Shown one piece after another: positions 43,684 to 51,497 of a stretch of 64,000 nucleotides of DNA. This DNA is from CAWJLS01 sp963843755 (GTDB taxonomy: Bacteria; Acidobacteriota; Thermoanaerobaculia; Multivoradales; DATKCC01). Within the stretch, counting starts at the first letter, position 1. Every line of letters begins with the position of its first letter. A program made the translations under genes and the position numbers. The notes under the pieces were generated by a model that had not been told where the DNA came from, ran no database searches, and saw only the letters and a program-made list of their open reading frames with translations. Location of the stretch: the NCBI GenBank assembly GCA_963843755.1, contig CAWJLS010000010.1, positions 124,001 to 188,000 of the forward strand. The letters run 5' to 3'.

Positions 43684-44100
43684 TCAGCCCGAGGCGCTGA
43701 AGGGGTTCTCGACCCGCACACCGCCGTAGTCTTCGCCGTCCGAGAGGTCTTCGGAAAGGACGAGGTCGCAGCCGCTGGAGCGGGCGGCTTCGAGGATGGC
43801 GGCGTCCCAGTAGGAGATGCCCCAGCGGGCGCGGGTGACGAAGGCCGCCTGGACGATCTGGAGGGTGAGCTCCTGGACGGGGTAGCGGCAGAAGGACTCG
43901 ACCAGTCGAACAGCCTGATCGTGGCGTAGCGGGTCCGGCCGGGTTGCGCGGGTGGCCTGGACGTAGAACTCTTGGAGGACCTGGACGGAGAGGGCGAGGT
44001 CTCGGCTGTGCAAGATCTCGCGGGCGATCGCCGCCTTGGCCTTCTCTTCCTCCGCCTTGGAGACCGAGTAGAGCAGGACGTTGGTGTCAATGAACCGCAC
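43684..44100 (-). CDS. PIN-domain toxin (VapC-like)
   Basis: A 138-residue PIN protein started at GTG 44100, giving VRFIDTNVLLYSVSK, the standard opening with its first metal-binding Asp. The other acidic sites are in LSVQVLQEFYV, RWGISYWDAAILEAARSSGC and LVLSEDLSDGEDYGGV. It overlaps its antitoxin gene by 14 bases. Earlier in-frame starts give only sequence shared with the antitoxin gene. Confidence 0.88.
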   Translation of the reverse strand: MRFIDTNVLLYSVSKAEEEKAKAAIAREILHSRDLALSVQVLQEFYVQATRATRPDPLRHDQAVRLVESFCRYPVQELTLQIVQAAFVTRARWGISYWDAAILEAARSSGCDLVLSEDLSDGEDYGGVRVENPFSASG

Positions 44101-44326
44101 GGTCGTGAAGCTGGTCGCGGTCCAGGCGGTCGGAGGCACGGAAGCTGTCGATTTCGGCGAGAACCTCGTCCTGTTGCGCGGTGAGCCGATCGAACTCGTT
44201 CTCCCGGTCGCTGAGACTGCCAAGGTACTCCGACACCAGGGCGCTCACCGAGCGTCCCTGCTCCGCGGCTCGGATACGCGCCTGGCGGTAGACCTCGTCG
44301 GGCACCGTGACGGTGAGGTTACGCAT
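44087..44326 (-). CDS. Ribbon-helix-helix antitoxin
   Basis: A 79-residue protein starting at ATG 44326: MRNLTVTVPDEVYRQARIRAAEQGRSVSALVSEYL is a clear ribbon-helix-helix DNA-binding domain. The charged tail (DRENEFDRLTAQQDEVLAEI) should bind the toxin. It is the first gene of the pair. An in-frame start eight codons earlier lacks a better site. Confidence 0.85.
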   Translation of the reverse strand: MRNLTVTVPDEVYRQARIRAAEQGRSVSALVSEYLGSLSDRENEFDRLTAQQDEVLAEIDSFRASDRLDRDQLHDRAVH

Positions 44327-44617
44327 GGGGAGAGCGTAGCACAGAAACACAGGATCTGTGTTGCGCGGCGTGGAGCGGGCTCTTGACCGATCATTCTGTC
44401 CAGTACGAGCCTCGGGGGCAGGTCGGGTAGCACTCTCGTGATGTTTTGGTACCTCCGGCTCAAGCCTGTCGCGAGGGTGACGATCTCGGCCGACGGGACG
44501 GTCTGCAACCGAAACATTGAGCTTCGCAAGCTCCCCCGGGCGCCTGGCGAGCCCGTCGAAGCCACCGCTCCGCTATGATCCGGGGGCCTTCCAAACGACG
44601 TTCGAAAGGAGAGGTGA

Positions 44618-45169
44618 ATGGTTTCACTGGTCTCCCTGTGGCTTCCGACCGTCCTCGCCGCCGTCGCGGTCTTCGTTCTGAGCTCGATGGTCTGGATGGT
44701 GATGCCATGGCACCGCAAGGATTTCGGGGCGCTTCCGGACGAGCCGGCGGTACGGGCCGCGCTCCGGGGTGCCGCGCCCGGGCTGTACACGCTCCCGCAC
44801 ATGGCCGACCGGAGCGAGCTCCAAGACCCGGAGTTTCGCAAGAAGCTCGAAGACGGCCCGGTCGGGTATGCCGTGGTCATGGCGAATGGCAGTCCCTCGA
44901 TGGGGCGGAACATGGTCCAGTGGTTCGTCTGGGCCCTGTTCGTCAGCCTGACGGTGGCCTACATCGTCTCGCGCTCGATCCCGGGCGGCGTCGGGTTCAC
45001 GCTGCCGTTCCAGGTCGGCTCGACGGTCGCGTGGGCAGCCTACTCGTGGGCCTACGTGAGCGAGGGCGTCTGGTTCGGCCGCCCGTGGTCGTACGTCGCC
45101 AAGCAGGTCTTCGACGGTCTGCTCTACGGTCTCGCCATCGGCGCCATCTTCGGGTGGCTGTACCCCTAG
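44618..45169 (+). CDS. Uncharacterised membrane protein
   Basis: A 183-residue protein with an N-terminal membrane segment (VLAAVAVFVLSSMVWMVM), a polar loop (~35-95), and three further hydrophobic segments ending IGAIFGWLYP. GAAAGGAGAG lies just before ATG 44618. I cannot name the family. The last codon and stop (CCC TAG) lie within the left arm of the adjacent palindromic repeat, so that element may have supplied this stop. Confidence 0.75.
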   Translation: MVSLVSLWLPTVLAAVAVFVLSSMVWMVMPWHRKDFGALPDEPAVRAALRGAAPGLYTLPHMADRSELQDPEFRKKLEDGPVGYAVVMANGSPSMGRNMVQWFVWALFVSLTVAYIVSRSIPGGVGFTLPFQVGSTVAWAAYSWAYVSEGVWFGRPWSYVAKQVFDGLLYGLAIGAIFGWLYP

Positions 45170-45446
45170 CAGCCCGTGGTGAAAGTCCACATGGTCGCGC
45201 GCATGGGTCTTGCGAGGCGGATTCAAGGCGCGAGGAGGAAGCGATGCGGTGCCATCGTTGTCGACGAGCAACGCAGAAGCCGGCCGCAACCCCCATGCGC
45301 CCAGAGGGTTGCGGCGGCATGGGGCCGTCTACTTCGTTCCCGCTCCTCGACGATGCTACGGCATCGCCTGCGTTGCGGTGCCTCGTATCCGGCCCCATGG
45401 CGTCCGCAACGCGACCGTGCGGACTTTCACCACGGGCTGCTAGGGG
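45163..45446. repeat. 284-bp palindromic element (MITE-like)
   Basis: Terminal inverted arms 45163-45199 and 45410-45446 match over 37 bases with about two differences; the core is CAGCCCGTGGTGAAAGTCC. The inside is also imperfectly self-complementary. CCGCAACCC near 45284 pairs with GGGTTGCGG near 45306, and a region around GCGATGC near 45240 pairs with one near 45365. RNA or single-stranded DNA from it would fold as one long hairpin. It has no gene. It could be a miniature transposable element or a large REP-type repeat. Confidence 0.75.
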
Positions 45447-45528
45447 CGAGCGGAGTCTTGGGGGTGAATGGGGGTGGATGAGGGTTCGGCCCGCATGCCG
45501 CGGGCTGACGTCATTGCTCGAGCGGCAG

Positions 45529-45948
45529 CTACCTCAGGGTCGGATCGCCGTTCAGAACCCGGACGTTCGGCAGCTTCGCGGCGGCCTTCTCGAAGGTGAC
45601 GAGCTCGTCCGCTCCGGACCCCAGGTAGTTGCGATGGATCACCCGGTCGATGAAGCCGGGGTTCGCGGTAGCGAGGCCGGAGATTTCGAGCACCGCCGGC
45701 GCGTCTCCCGTTCCCTCGACGAGTTGGTCGGCCAGGAGGTCCCGCAGGGCCTGGAGCACTTCAGCTTTCGGCACCTGGTAGTGGCACTGGAGGGCGTGGT
45801 AGCTCTCGGCGAGGACCCAGTCGGAGATGAAGAGGCGGTCGTCCGCCTGTCGCCTGTCTTCGACATAGCGCACCGCCGCCAGGGCGAGATCCTCGGGCTC
45901 GCCGGTCAACAACCGGACGACGACCGACGTGTCCAGACCGGCGATCAC
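45529..45948 (-). CDS. PIN-domain toxin (VapC-like)
   Basis: A 139-residue PIN protein read from GTG 45948: VIAGLDTSVVVRLLTGEPED opens with the first metal-site Asp. FISDWVLAESYHAL and NPGFIDRVIHRNYLGSGADELVTFEKAAAKL carry the others. Its start overlaps the antitoxin stop as GTGA. This is the third PIN pair within 4 kb. Confidence 0.85.
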   Translation of the reverse strand: MIAGLDTSVVVRLLTGEPEDLALAAVRYVEDRRQADDRLFISDWVLAESYHALQCHYQVPKAEVLQALRDLLADQLVEGTGDAPAVLEISGLATANPGFIDRVIHRNYLGSGADELVTFEKAAAKLPNVRVLNGDPTLR

Positions 45949-46241
45949 GGCTCGCGTTCCCGGACGATGCCGCGGGCGATGCTCTCGCGGATCGAGTCCA
46001 TGTCGTGTCGCTCCACTCGTCTGGCGTACTTGCCCAGGGTGCCGAACCACGCCGGTGCCGGCTCACCCTCCGCGAGCTGCGATTCCATCGGGGGAGCTTC
46101 CCGTTGATCCGCCAGGGGACGCTCTTCGACATAGCTACGGAAGAGATCCTCCGCCACCTCGCGCACCGCTCGACCCTCGAGTGCGCTCTTGGCCTTGACG
46201 CGCCGGTAGAGCTCGTCCGGGATCTCCATCGTGGCCTTCAT
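45945..46241 (-). CDS. Antitoxin partner of PIN toxin
   Basis: A 98-residue protein from ATG 46241: MKATMEIPDELYRRVKAKSALEGRAVREVAEDLF is a ribbon-helix-helix-like DNA-binding start. The Pro/Glu-rich tail with WFGTLGKYARRVERHDMDSIRESIARGI is the expected toxin-binding part. An upstream in-frame start would add 34 residues without family resemblance. Confidence 0.82.
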   Translation of the reverse strand: MKATMEIPDELYRRVKAKSALEGRAVREVAEDLFRSYVEERPLADQREAPPMESQLAEGEPAPAWFGTLGKYARRVERHDMDSIRESIARGIVREREP

Positions 46242-46354
46242 GTCGCCAGTCAACCGTATTGCTGTATTCCTGTCAAGGGCCGCAGGGCCGAGTCTCGTCG
46301 AGCGGTTCCCGAGGCCTGAAGTCAGCCCGATCACGGGACCCAAGGAGAGTCGAG

Positions 46355-46450
46355 ATGCTCAAAGTGGTCGTCGCGTCGGTGAAGCCGGACAAGGTCGGCA
46401 GGCTGCGGGGGTGGATGGCGGAGCTCATGGAGCGGCGTGTGCCGGGGCCG
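46355..46450 (+). pseudogene. Possible 5' fragment of a small DUF6176-like gene
   Basis: AAGGAG is followed by ATG 46355 and MLKVVVASVKPDKVGRLRGW-MAELMERR. This resembles the opening of small DUF6176 proteins as I remember them. The likeness stops after ~30 residues, and the frame runs without a stop into the next gene. Probably a truncated remnant; the family call is weak. Confidence 0.35.
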
Positions 46451-46507
46451 GGGCTTGCCGTGCTACGCTCCCACGAACCCATTTGCCTGCCTCGAAGGAG
46501 CTCTGAA

Positions 46508-47209
46508 GTGATCGTCTCGCTCGCACGCCTGTTCCGTCCGTTCCTCCTCCTTGCCATCGTCGCGACGCTGGTGATCGCGGTCGCGCCGCGCGCGCGTGCT
46601 GCGGACGGCGCTAACGCCGAGATGTCGCTCTCCGCCCGCTGGCAGCTCCGCGGCGCGCTGCACGATGGGGACAAGGCTCTCGAGGAGGGGCGGCTCGACG
46701 CGGCGGGCCAGATCTACCGGCAGGTGATCGCCTCGACCCCCGCGGGTGACGATCATCGCGCCGCGGCGCTCTATGGCGTCGCCCTGGTCGAGATGATCCA
46801 GATGTCGACGCCGGCCGCGGAGGGGGATCCGGCCGCGGCCTCGGCGGCGCTCGACGAGCTGGCGAGCTCGTTCCCGAAGTTCGATCACGGCCCCGAGGTC
46901 GCCGCCGCCCGTTCGTGTCTCGCCGAGCTGAACCGGGTCGGCAGCCGGGCCGGGGACCAGGAGAAGAAGATCGCGGAGCTCGAGGCGGAGCTCGCGGAGC
47001 GCACCGACCGTCTCGCCGCCAAGAACGCCGCCGCCGGCGACAGGGTCTCCGAGCTGGAGGCCGAGCAGGACAAGCTGCGGACGGAGAGCGAGTCCCTGCG
47101 CACGAAGCTCGCCCAGATCCAGAAGGAGCTGTCGAGCGTCCAGGAAGAGCTGAAGAAGAAAGAGGACGCGCTGGAGAAGGTCAAGAAGACCTTGATCTCC
47201 GGCGGCTAG
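46508..47209 (+). CDS. Exported coiled-coil protein
   Basis: A 233-residue protein started at GTG 46508, which follows AAGGAG. The start is chosen because the next residues form a clear signal peptide (LFRPFLLLAIVATLVIAVAPRARAADG). Residues ~35-135 are helical and TPR-like (GDKALEEGRLDAAGQIYRQV). Residues ~145-230 are a long coiled coil (KKIAELEAELAERTDRLAAK and on). It would sit in the periplasm, possibly as a scaffold. Its stop overlaps the stop of the convergent receiver gene by 4 bases. No family was recognised. Confidence 0.72.
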   Translation: MIVSLARLFRPFLLLAIVATLVIAVAPRARAADGANAEMSLSARWQLRGALHDGDKALEEGRLDAAGQIYRQVIASTPAGDDHRAAALYGVALVEMIQMSTPAAEGDPAAASAALDELASSFPKFDHGPEVAAARSCLAELNRVGSRAGDQEKKIAELEAELAERTDRLAAKNAAAGDRVSELEAEQDKLRTESESLRTKLAQIQKELSSVQEELKKKEDALEKVKKTLISGG

Positions 47210-47577
47210 GGCGTCTCGCCGAGCAGAGCTTTGATCTTCCCCAGCAGGCGGGGGAGGTCGACCGGCTTGGTGTCGTAGTCGTCGCAGCCCGCTTCGAGCG
47301 CCGCTTCGCGTTCCTCGGCCAGGGCGTGGGCGGTGAGCGCCAGGACCGGGATCGCCCGCGTCTCGTCGGCCGCCTTGAGCCGGCGGGTCGCCTCCCAGCC
47401 GTCGAGCACCGGCAGGCTCAGGTCCATCAGGATCAGGTCCGGAGCTTCCGAGCCCGCCATGTCCAGCGCCTGCTGGCCGTCGACGGCGGTGACCACGTCG
47501 TACCCTTTGCGTCCGAGGCGCCGGGTCAGCATGTCGCGGTTCATCTCGTTGTCTTCGACGAGCAGGATCTTGGACAC
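47206..47577 (-). CDS. Single-domain response regulator
   Basis: A 123-residue CheY-like receiver: KILLVEDNEMN (acidic pair), LILMDLSLPVLDGW (phospho-acceptor Asp near 53), LALTAHA (Thr) and DYDTKPVDL (Lys). No output domain, so it would relay phosphate or bind a partner. It lies 5 bases after the hybrid kinase gene and is the last gene of the cytochrome operon. The NEMNRDMLTRRLGRKGY segment closely resembles the receiver at the N-terminus of the kinase at 49925-51424. Confidence 0.9.
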   Translation of the reverse strand: MSKILLVEDNEMNRDMLTRRLGRKGYDVVTAVDGQQALDMAGSEAPDLILMDLSLPVLDGWEATRRLKAADETRAIPVLALTAHALAEEREAALEAGCDDYDTKPVDLPRLLGKIKALLGETP

Positions 47578-47582
47578 GTTGC

Positions 47583-49928
47583 TCAGGCCTCCCGGGTCGG
47601 TCCCGGCCGGTGGACAAAGGTGTGGACGAGCTGGCGCACTTCCTCGAGCAGGCGGTCACGGCTGGTGCCGCCCTTTTCTACTACCGTCTCGACCCGGCCG
47701 GAGAGGCGCTGCCGGTCGTCGTCGGTGAGCTCTTTGGCGGTCACCACCACCACCGGGATGCGCTCGGCCGGCATCTGGGTTCGCACCGCCTCGAGGAAGT
47801 CGAAGCCGTCCATCTCCGGCATCATCAGGTCGAGGAGGATCAGGTCGGGCGCCGCGGCCTCGACCCGTTCGAGCCCGACCCGGCCGTTCTCGGCCTCGTC
47901 GACGGTCCAGCCCTCCTTCTCGAGGGTGCGCCGCACCAGCTCGCGGGTGTCGGCGTCGTCCTCGACCAGCAGCACGTGGCCCGGCGGACCGTCGGCGTAG
48001 AACGTCCGCATCAGCTCGACCAGGCGGTCGCGATCGACCGGCTTGGTCAGGTAGTCGGTGGCGCCCAGCGTCAGCCCCATCTCGCGGTCGTCCATGACCG
48101 TGAGCATGATCACCGGGATGCCCGAGGTCTCCGGGTCCTGCTTGAGCGCGGCGAGCACCGCCCAGCCGTCCATCCCCGGCATCAGCACGTCGAGGGTGAT
48201 GGCGGCCGGCTTCATCGTCCGCGCCATCTCGAGCCCGGTGAGGCCATCGGTCGCGGTGATCACCTGGAAGCCGCCGCGCGACAGCGCTTTGCTGGTGACG
48301 CCGAGGCTGCCCGGGTCGTCGTCGATCACCAGCACTGCCGGGCCGGCCGGGTGCGGTCTGACCTCCAGCGCCTCCAGCGCTTCGGGCGCGGCGGCCTGGG
48401 CGATGGCCTCCTGCTCGAGGTCGGCGGCCACGGCCGGCAGGTCGACGACGAACGTGGTGCCGACGCCGCGGGTGCTGCGCGCGGAGAGGTCGCCGCCCAT
48501 CAGGCGGCAGAAGCGCTTGCTGATGGTCAGCCCGAGGCCGGTGCCGCCGTACTCGCGGGTGGTCGAGGAGTCGGCCTGGGTGAACGCCTGAAAGATCTTG
48601 GTGACCTGCTCCTCGTCCATGCCGATGCCGGTGTCGGAGACCTCGAAGACGATCCGCTCGCCCGCTCCGTCACCATCACCGGGCTGTCGCCGCGCGGTGA
48701 GCGAGATCGTGCCCTCCTGGGTGAACTTCGAAGCGTTGCTCAGCAGGTTGAACAGGATCTGCCGGACCTTCACCAGGTCGGTGTGCATGGTTCCGATCCC
48801 GTCGCCCAGGTCGAGCTCCAGCGTGTTGCTGCGCTTGTCCACCAGCGGCCGGATGGTGGTGATCACCTCGTCGACCAACGGCGCGATCTCGAACGACTCC
48901 AGGTGGAGCGTCATCTTGCCGGCCTCGATCTTCGACAGGTCGAGCACGTCGTTGATCAGCGCCAGCAGGTGCTTGCTGGCGGCGACGATCTTGCGCAGGT
49001 CGGGCGCGGTGTCCTCGTCGCCGGCATCCTCGGCGTCCTCGAGCAGCATCTCGCTGTAGCCGATGATGGCGTTCATCGGCGTGCGCAGCTCGTGGCTCAT
49101 GTTGGCGAGGAAGCGGCTCTTGGCGCGGTTGGCCCGCTCGGCCGCGGTGCGTGCCTCCTCGGTCTCCGCCCGCGCCGAGACCAGCCGCTCCGCCATCTTG
49201 TCGAAGCCGCGGGCGAGCTCGCCCAGCTCGTCGCGCCACGCGACGCCGATCCGGTGGTCGAGGTTGCCGCGCCCGATCGCCTTGACGCCGGATTCCAGGC
49301 GGCCGATGCGCCGCACCAGGCCGCGGCCGGTGATCGCCGCCACCAGCAGGGCGGTCAGGGCCGAGAGGGCGAAGATCGCCAGGGTGATGTTGCGGGTCAG
49401 CCGGGTGATCTCGAAGAAGCTGTCGGCGGCGGTGTCGACCCGCTGCAGCTCGGTGTGCTCGAGCGCGCGCAGCCGCTGGAGGACGCCCCGCACCAGCTCG
49501 GGCGGGGGCGGATCGGTCGGAGAGCCGTCGGCGGCTGCGGTGTAGAAGGCGGCCCAGCCGTCCAGCAGCCGGTCGTACGTCGCCTCGAGCGGCGCCAGCT
49601 CGGCGGTCCGCTCCGGCGGTGTCGCGGCCTTGAGCGCCTCGAAGTTGCGCCGGTTGTCCTGTAGCCGCTCCCGGATGCCGGCGATCTGCTCGGCGTCGAA
49701 GTCGACCGCGCCGGTGCTGATCAGGCCCGCGAGCAGGTTGACCTCGCGGTTGCGGTCCTCGACCCCTTCGACCAGCTCGCCGAGCTGGAGCTGGCGCGAC
49801 AGCGCATCCCGCAGCTCGGCGATGGTGGCGTTGTGGCGGTGATCGCCCCAGAAGAAGACCACCATGTTGAGGGCGAACAGCACCAGGACGGCCAGGAACG
49901 CCAGGCCGAGCTTGTCGCGCAGCTTCAT
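47583..49928 (-). CDS. Hybrid sensor histidine kinase with two receivers
   Basis: A 781-residue membrane kinase. TM1 is ~8-28. An extracytoplasmic helical sensor spans ~29-178 and TM2 ~181-200, followed by HAMP ~201-255. The dimerisation domain carries phospho-acceptor H279 in ANMSHELRTPMNAIIGYSEML. The ATPase has NLLSNASKF, DTGIGMDEE and GGTGLGLTISK. Two receivers follow: LVIDDDPGS...LDVLMPGMDGW...YLTKPVD and LLVEDDADT...LDLMMPEMDGF. Its ATG overlaps the Ser/Thr kinase stop. The sensor domain has no haem or redox motif visible. Confidence 0.92.
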   Translation of the reverse strand: MKLRDKLGLAFLAVLVLFALNMVVFFWGDHRHNATIAELRDALSRQLQLGELVEGVEDRNREVNLLAGLISTGAVDFDAEQIAGIRERLQDNRRNFEALKAATPPERTAELAPLEATYDRLLDGWAAFYTAAADGSPTDPPPPELVRGVLQRLRALEHTELQRVDTAADSFFEITRLTRNITLAIFALSALTALLVAAITGRGLVRRIGRLESGVKAIGRGNLDHRIGVAWRDELGELARGFDKMAERLVSARAETEEARTAAERANRAKSRFLANMSHELRTPMNAIIGYSEMLLEDAEDAGDEDTAPDLRKIVAASKHLLALINDVLDLSKIEAGKMTLHLESFEIAPLVDEVITTIRPLVDKRSNTLELDLGDGIGTMHTDLVKVRQILFNLLSNASKFTQEGTISLTARRQPGDGDGAGERIVFEVSDTGIGMDEEQVTKIFQAFTQADSSTTREYGGTGLGLTISKRFCRLMGGDLSARSTRGVGTTFVVDLPAVAADLEQEAIAQAAAPEALEALEVRPHPAGPAVLVIDDDPGSLGVTSKALSRGGFQVITATDGLTGLEMARTMKPAAITLDVLMPGMDGWAVLAALKQDPETSGIPVIMLTVMDDREMGLTLGATDYLTKPVDRDRLVELMRTFYADGPPGHVLLVEDDADTRELVRRTLEKEGWTVDEAENGRVGLERVEAAAPDLILLDLMMPEMDGFDFLEAVRTQMPAERIPVVVVTAKELTDDDRQRLSGRVETVVEKGGTSRDRLLEEVRQLVHTFVHRPGPTREA

Positions 49929-51424
49929 CGGTCGTTCCTCCGTCCACGCAGGCGCCGCAGCAGTCCGGCCAGGCCGCCGGAGCCCGCCTTGACAGCCCCG
50001 ACCGAGACGGTCGCGTCGATCTCGACCGGTCGCGATCCGGGCGCCGGAGCGCCGGACCGGCCGGAGGTCTCAGGCGGGGCGGCTGGAGCCGCCGGGGCTC
50101 GAGCCGGCGTCCCCATGCCCTCGGCCGCCCCCTCGCCGGCCGGAAGCCCGACCGCCGCAGCGAGCTGCCGCGCCAGGTCGCGGGCGTTCGGCCGCTCCTC
50201 GGGGCTCTTGGCGAGCGCGCGGGTGACCACCGCCTCGATCTCGGCGCTCACCCCGGGGGCGTGCTCGCGCACCGACGGCACCGGCTGCCTCATGTGCTGG
50301 ACCACCAGCGCCATCAGGTCGCCGCGCTCGGCGACATAGGGCAGCCGGCCGGCGAGCATCAGGAAGAGCATCACGCCCACGCTGTAGACGTCGGAGCGCC
50401 CGTCGTAGTCCTCGTTGTTCAGCCGCTCGGGCGCCATGTAGGTCGGGGTGCCGACCAGCAGGCCGTCGCGGGTGAGCTGCTGGCTGGTCGCGGTCTCGCC
50501 CATCAGCTTGGCGATGCCGAAGTCGAGGACCTTGACCACCTCGCGACCGCGTGCGCGGTGGAGGAAGACGTTGCCCGGCTTGACGTCGCGGTGGATCAGG
50601 CCGGCCTCGTGGGCCTCGGCCAGCACCTCGAGGACCGGCAGCAGGAGCTCGGCCGCGCGGCGCGGCGCGAGCATCCCGCTCTCGGCGAGCTCGCGGTCGA
50701 GGGAGACGCCGTCGAGCAGCTCCATGACCAGGTAGGCGACGTCGCCGCCGGTGACTCCGGAGTCGTGGACCGCGACCGCGTTGGGGTGGCTCAGCCGGCA
50801 CGCCGCGGCACCCTCGCTACGGAACCGGGAGAGCGCCTCGGGATCGGCGGACATGGCGCTGCGCAGCACCTTGACCGCGACGTCGTGGGCGAGCTCCAGG
50901 TGCCGCGCGCGGTAGACGGCGCCGAACGTTCCCGAGCCCATCAGCGCGTCGAGCCGGTACTTGCCGGCCAGGGTCACGCCCGGGCCGACCTCGCTGGGAG
51001 ACGGCTCGCGATCGCCCTGGTCGTCCACGGACTTCGGCGCCGCCGCGCGGCTCCGGAGCTGCGACTCCACCCGCGCGAGCACCACGGGGAAGTCGAGCGG
51101 TTTGACCACGTAGTCGTTGGCGCCCAGCTCGAGGGCCCGCACCACGTCCTCGCTCTCCCCCTTGGCGGTCGCCATGATGATCGGCAACTGGGTCTGCGAG
51201 TGGCGGCGGCGCAGGACCTGGAGCACCTGGAGGCCGTCGACCTCCGGCATCATGACGTCGAGCAGGACCAGGTCGATGGGCTGGCCGGCGACGGTGTCGA
51301 TCGCCTCGCGGCCGCCTGAGGCGACCACCACCTGGTAGCCCTTGCGCTCGAGGCGCCGCGACAGCACGTCGCGGTTCATCTCCTCGTCGTCGACGACCAG
51401 CAGGGTGTGCTCGGAGGGCGTCAT
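49925..51424 (-). CDS. Receiver-Ser/Thr protein kinase fusion
   Basis: A 499-residue protein. Residues 1-125 are a receiver with phospho-acceptor D56 in DLVLLDVMMPEVDGL and ANDYVVKPLDF. Residues ~148-425 are a Hanks-type kinase: GSGTFGAVYRA glycine loop, VAVKVL lysine, IHRDVKPGNVFL catalytic loop, LDFGIAK metal site and GTPTYMAPE activation segment. The Ala/Pro-rich tail has no membrane helix. It links two-component input to Ser/Thr phosphorylation, and FHA domains that read phosphothreonine are encoded in the next two genes upstream. It lies 73 bases after the flavoprotein gene. Confidence 0.92.
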   Translation of the reverse strand: MTPSEHTLLVVDDEEMNRDVLSRRLERKGYQVVVASGGREAIDTVAGQPIDLVLLDVMMPEVDGLQVLQVLRRRHSQTQLPIIMATAKGESEDVVRALELGANDYVVKPLDFPVVLARVESQLRSRAAAPKSVDDQGDREPSPSEVGPGVTLAGKYRLDALMGSGTFGAVYRARHLELAHDVAVKVLRSAMSADPEALSRFRSEGAAACRLSHPNAVAVHDSGVTGGDVAYLVMELLDGVSLDRELAESGMLAPRRAAELLLPVLEVLAEAHEAGLIHRDVKPGNVFLHRARGREVVKVLDFGIAKLMGETATSQQLTRDGLLVGTPTYMAPERLNNEDYDGRSDVYSVGVMLFLMLAGRLPYVAERGDLMALVVQHMRQPVPSVREHAPGVSAEIEAVVTRALAKSPEERPNARDLARQLAAAVGLPAGEGAAEGMGTPARAPAAPAAPPETSGRSGAPAPGSRPVEIDATVSVGAVKAGSGGLAGLLRRLRGRRNDR

Positions 51425-51497
51425 CGGGGGCTCACGGAGGTCGCGCGGGTCTCGGTTCGATCGGGTCGCTCGGGGGAGCGGTCGGATCGTAGCAGGG

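Noticed and set aside
45163..45446. Palindrome read as a simple transcription terminator
   Set aside because: It is far too long, with 37-bp arms over 200 bases apart and no T-run.
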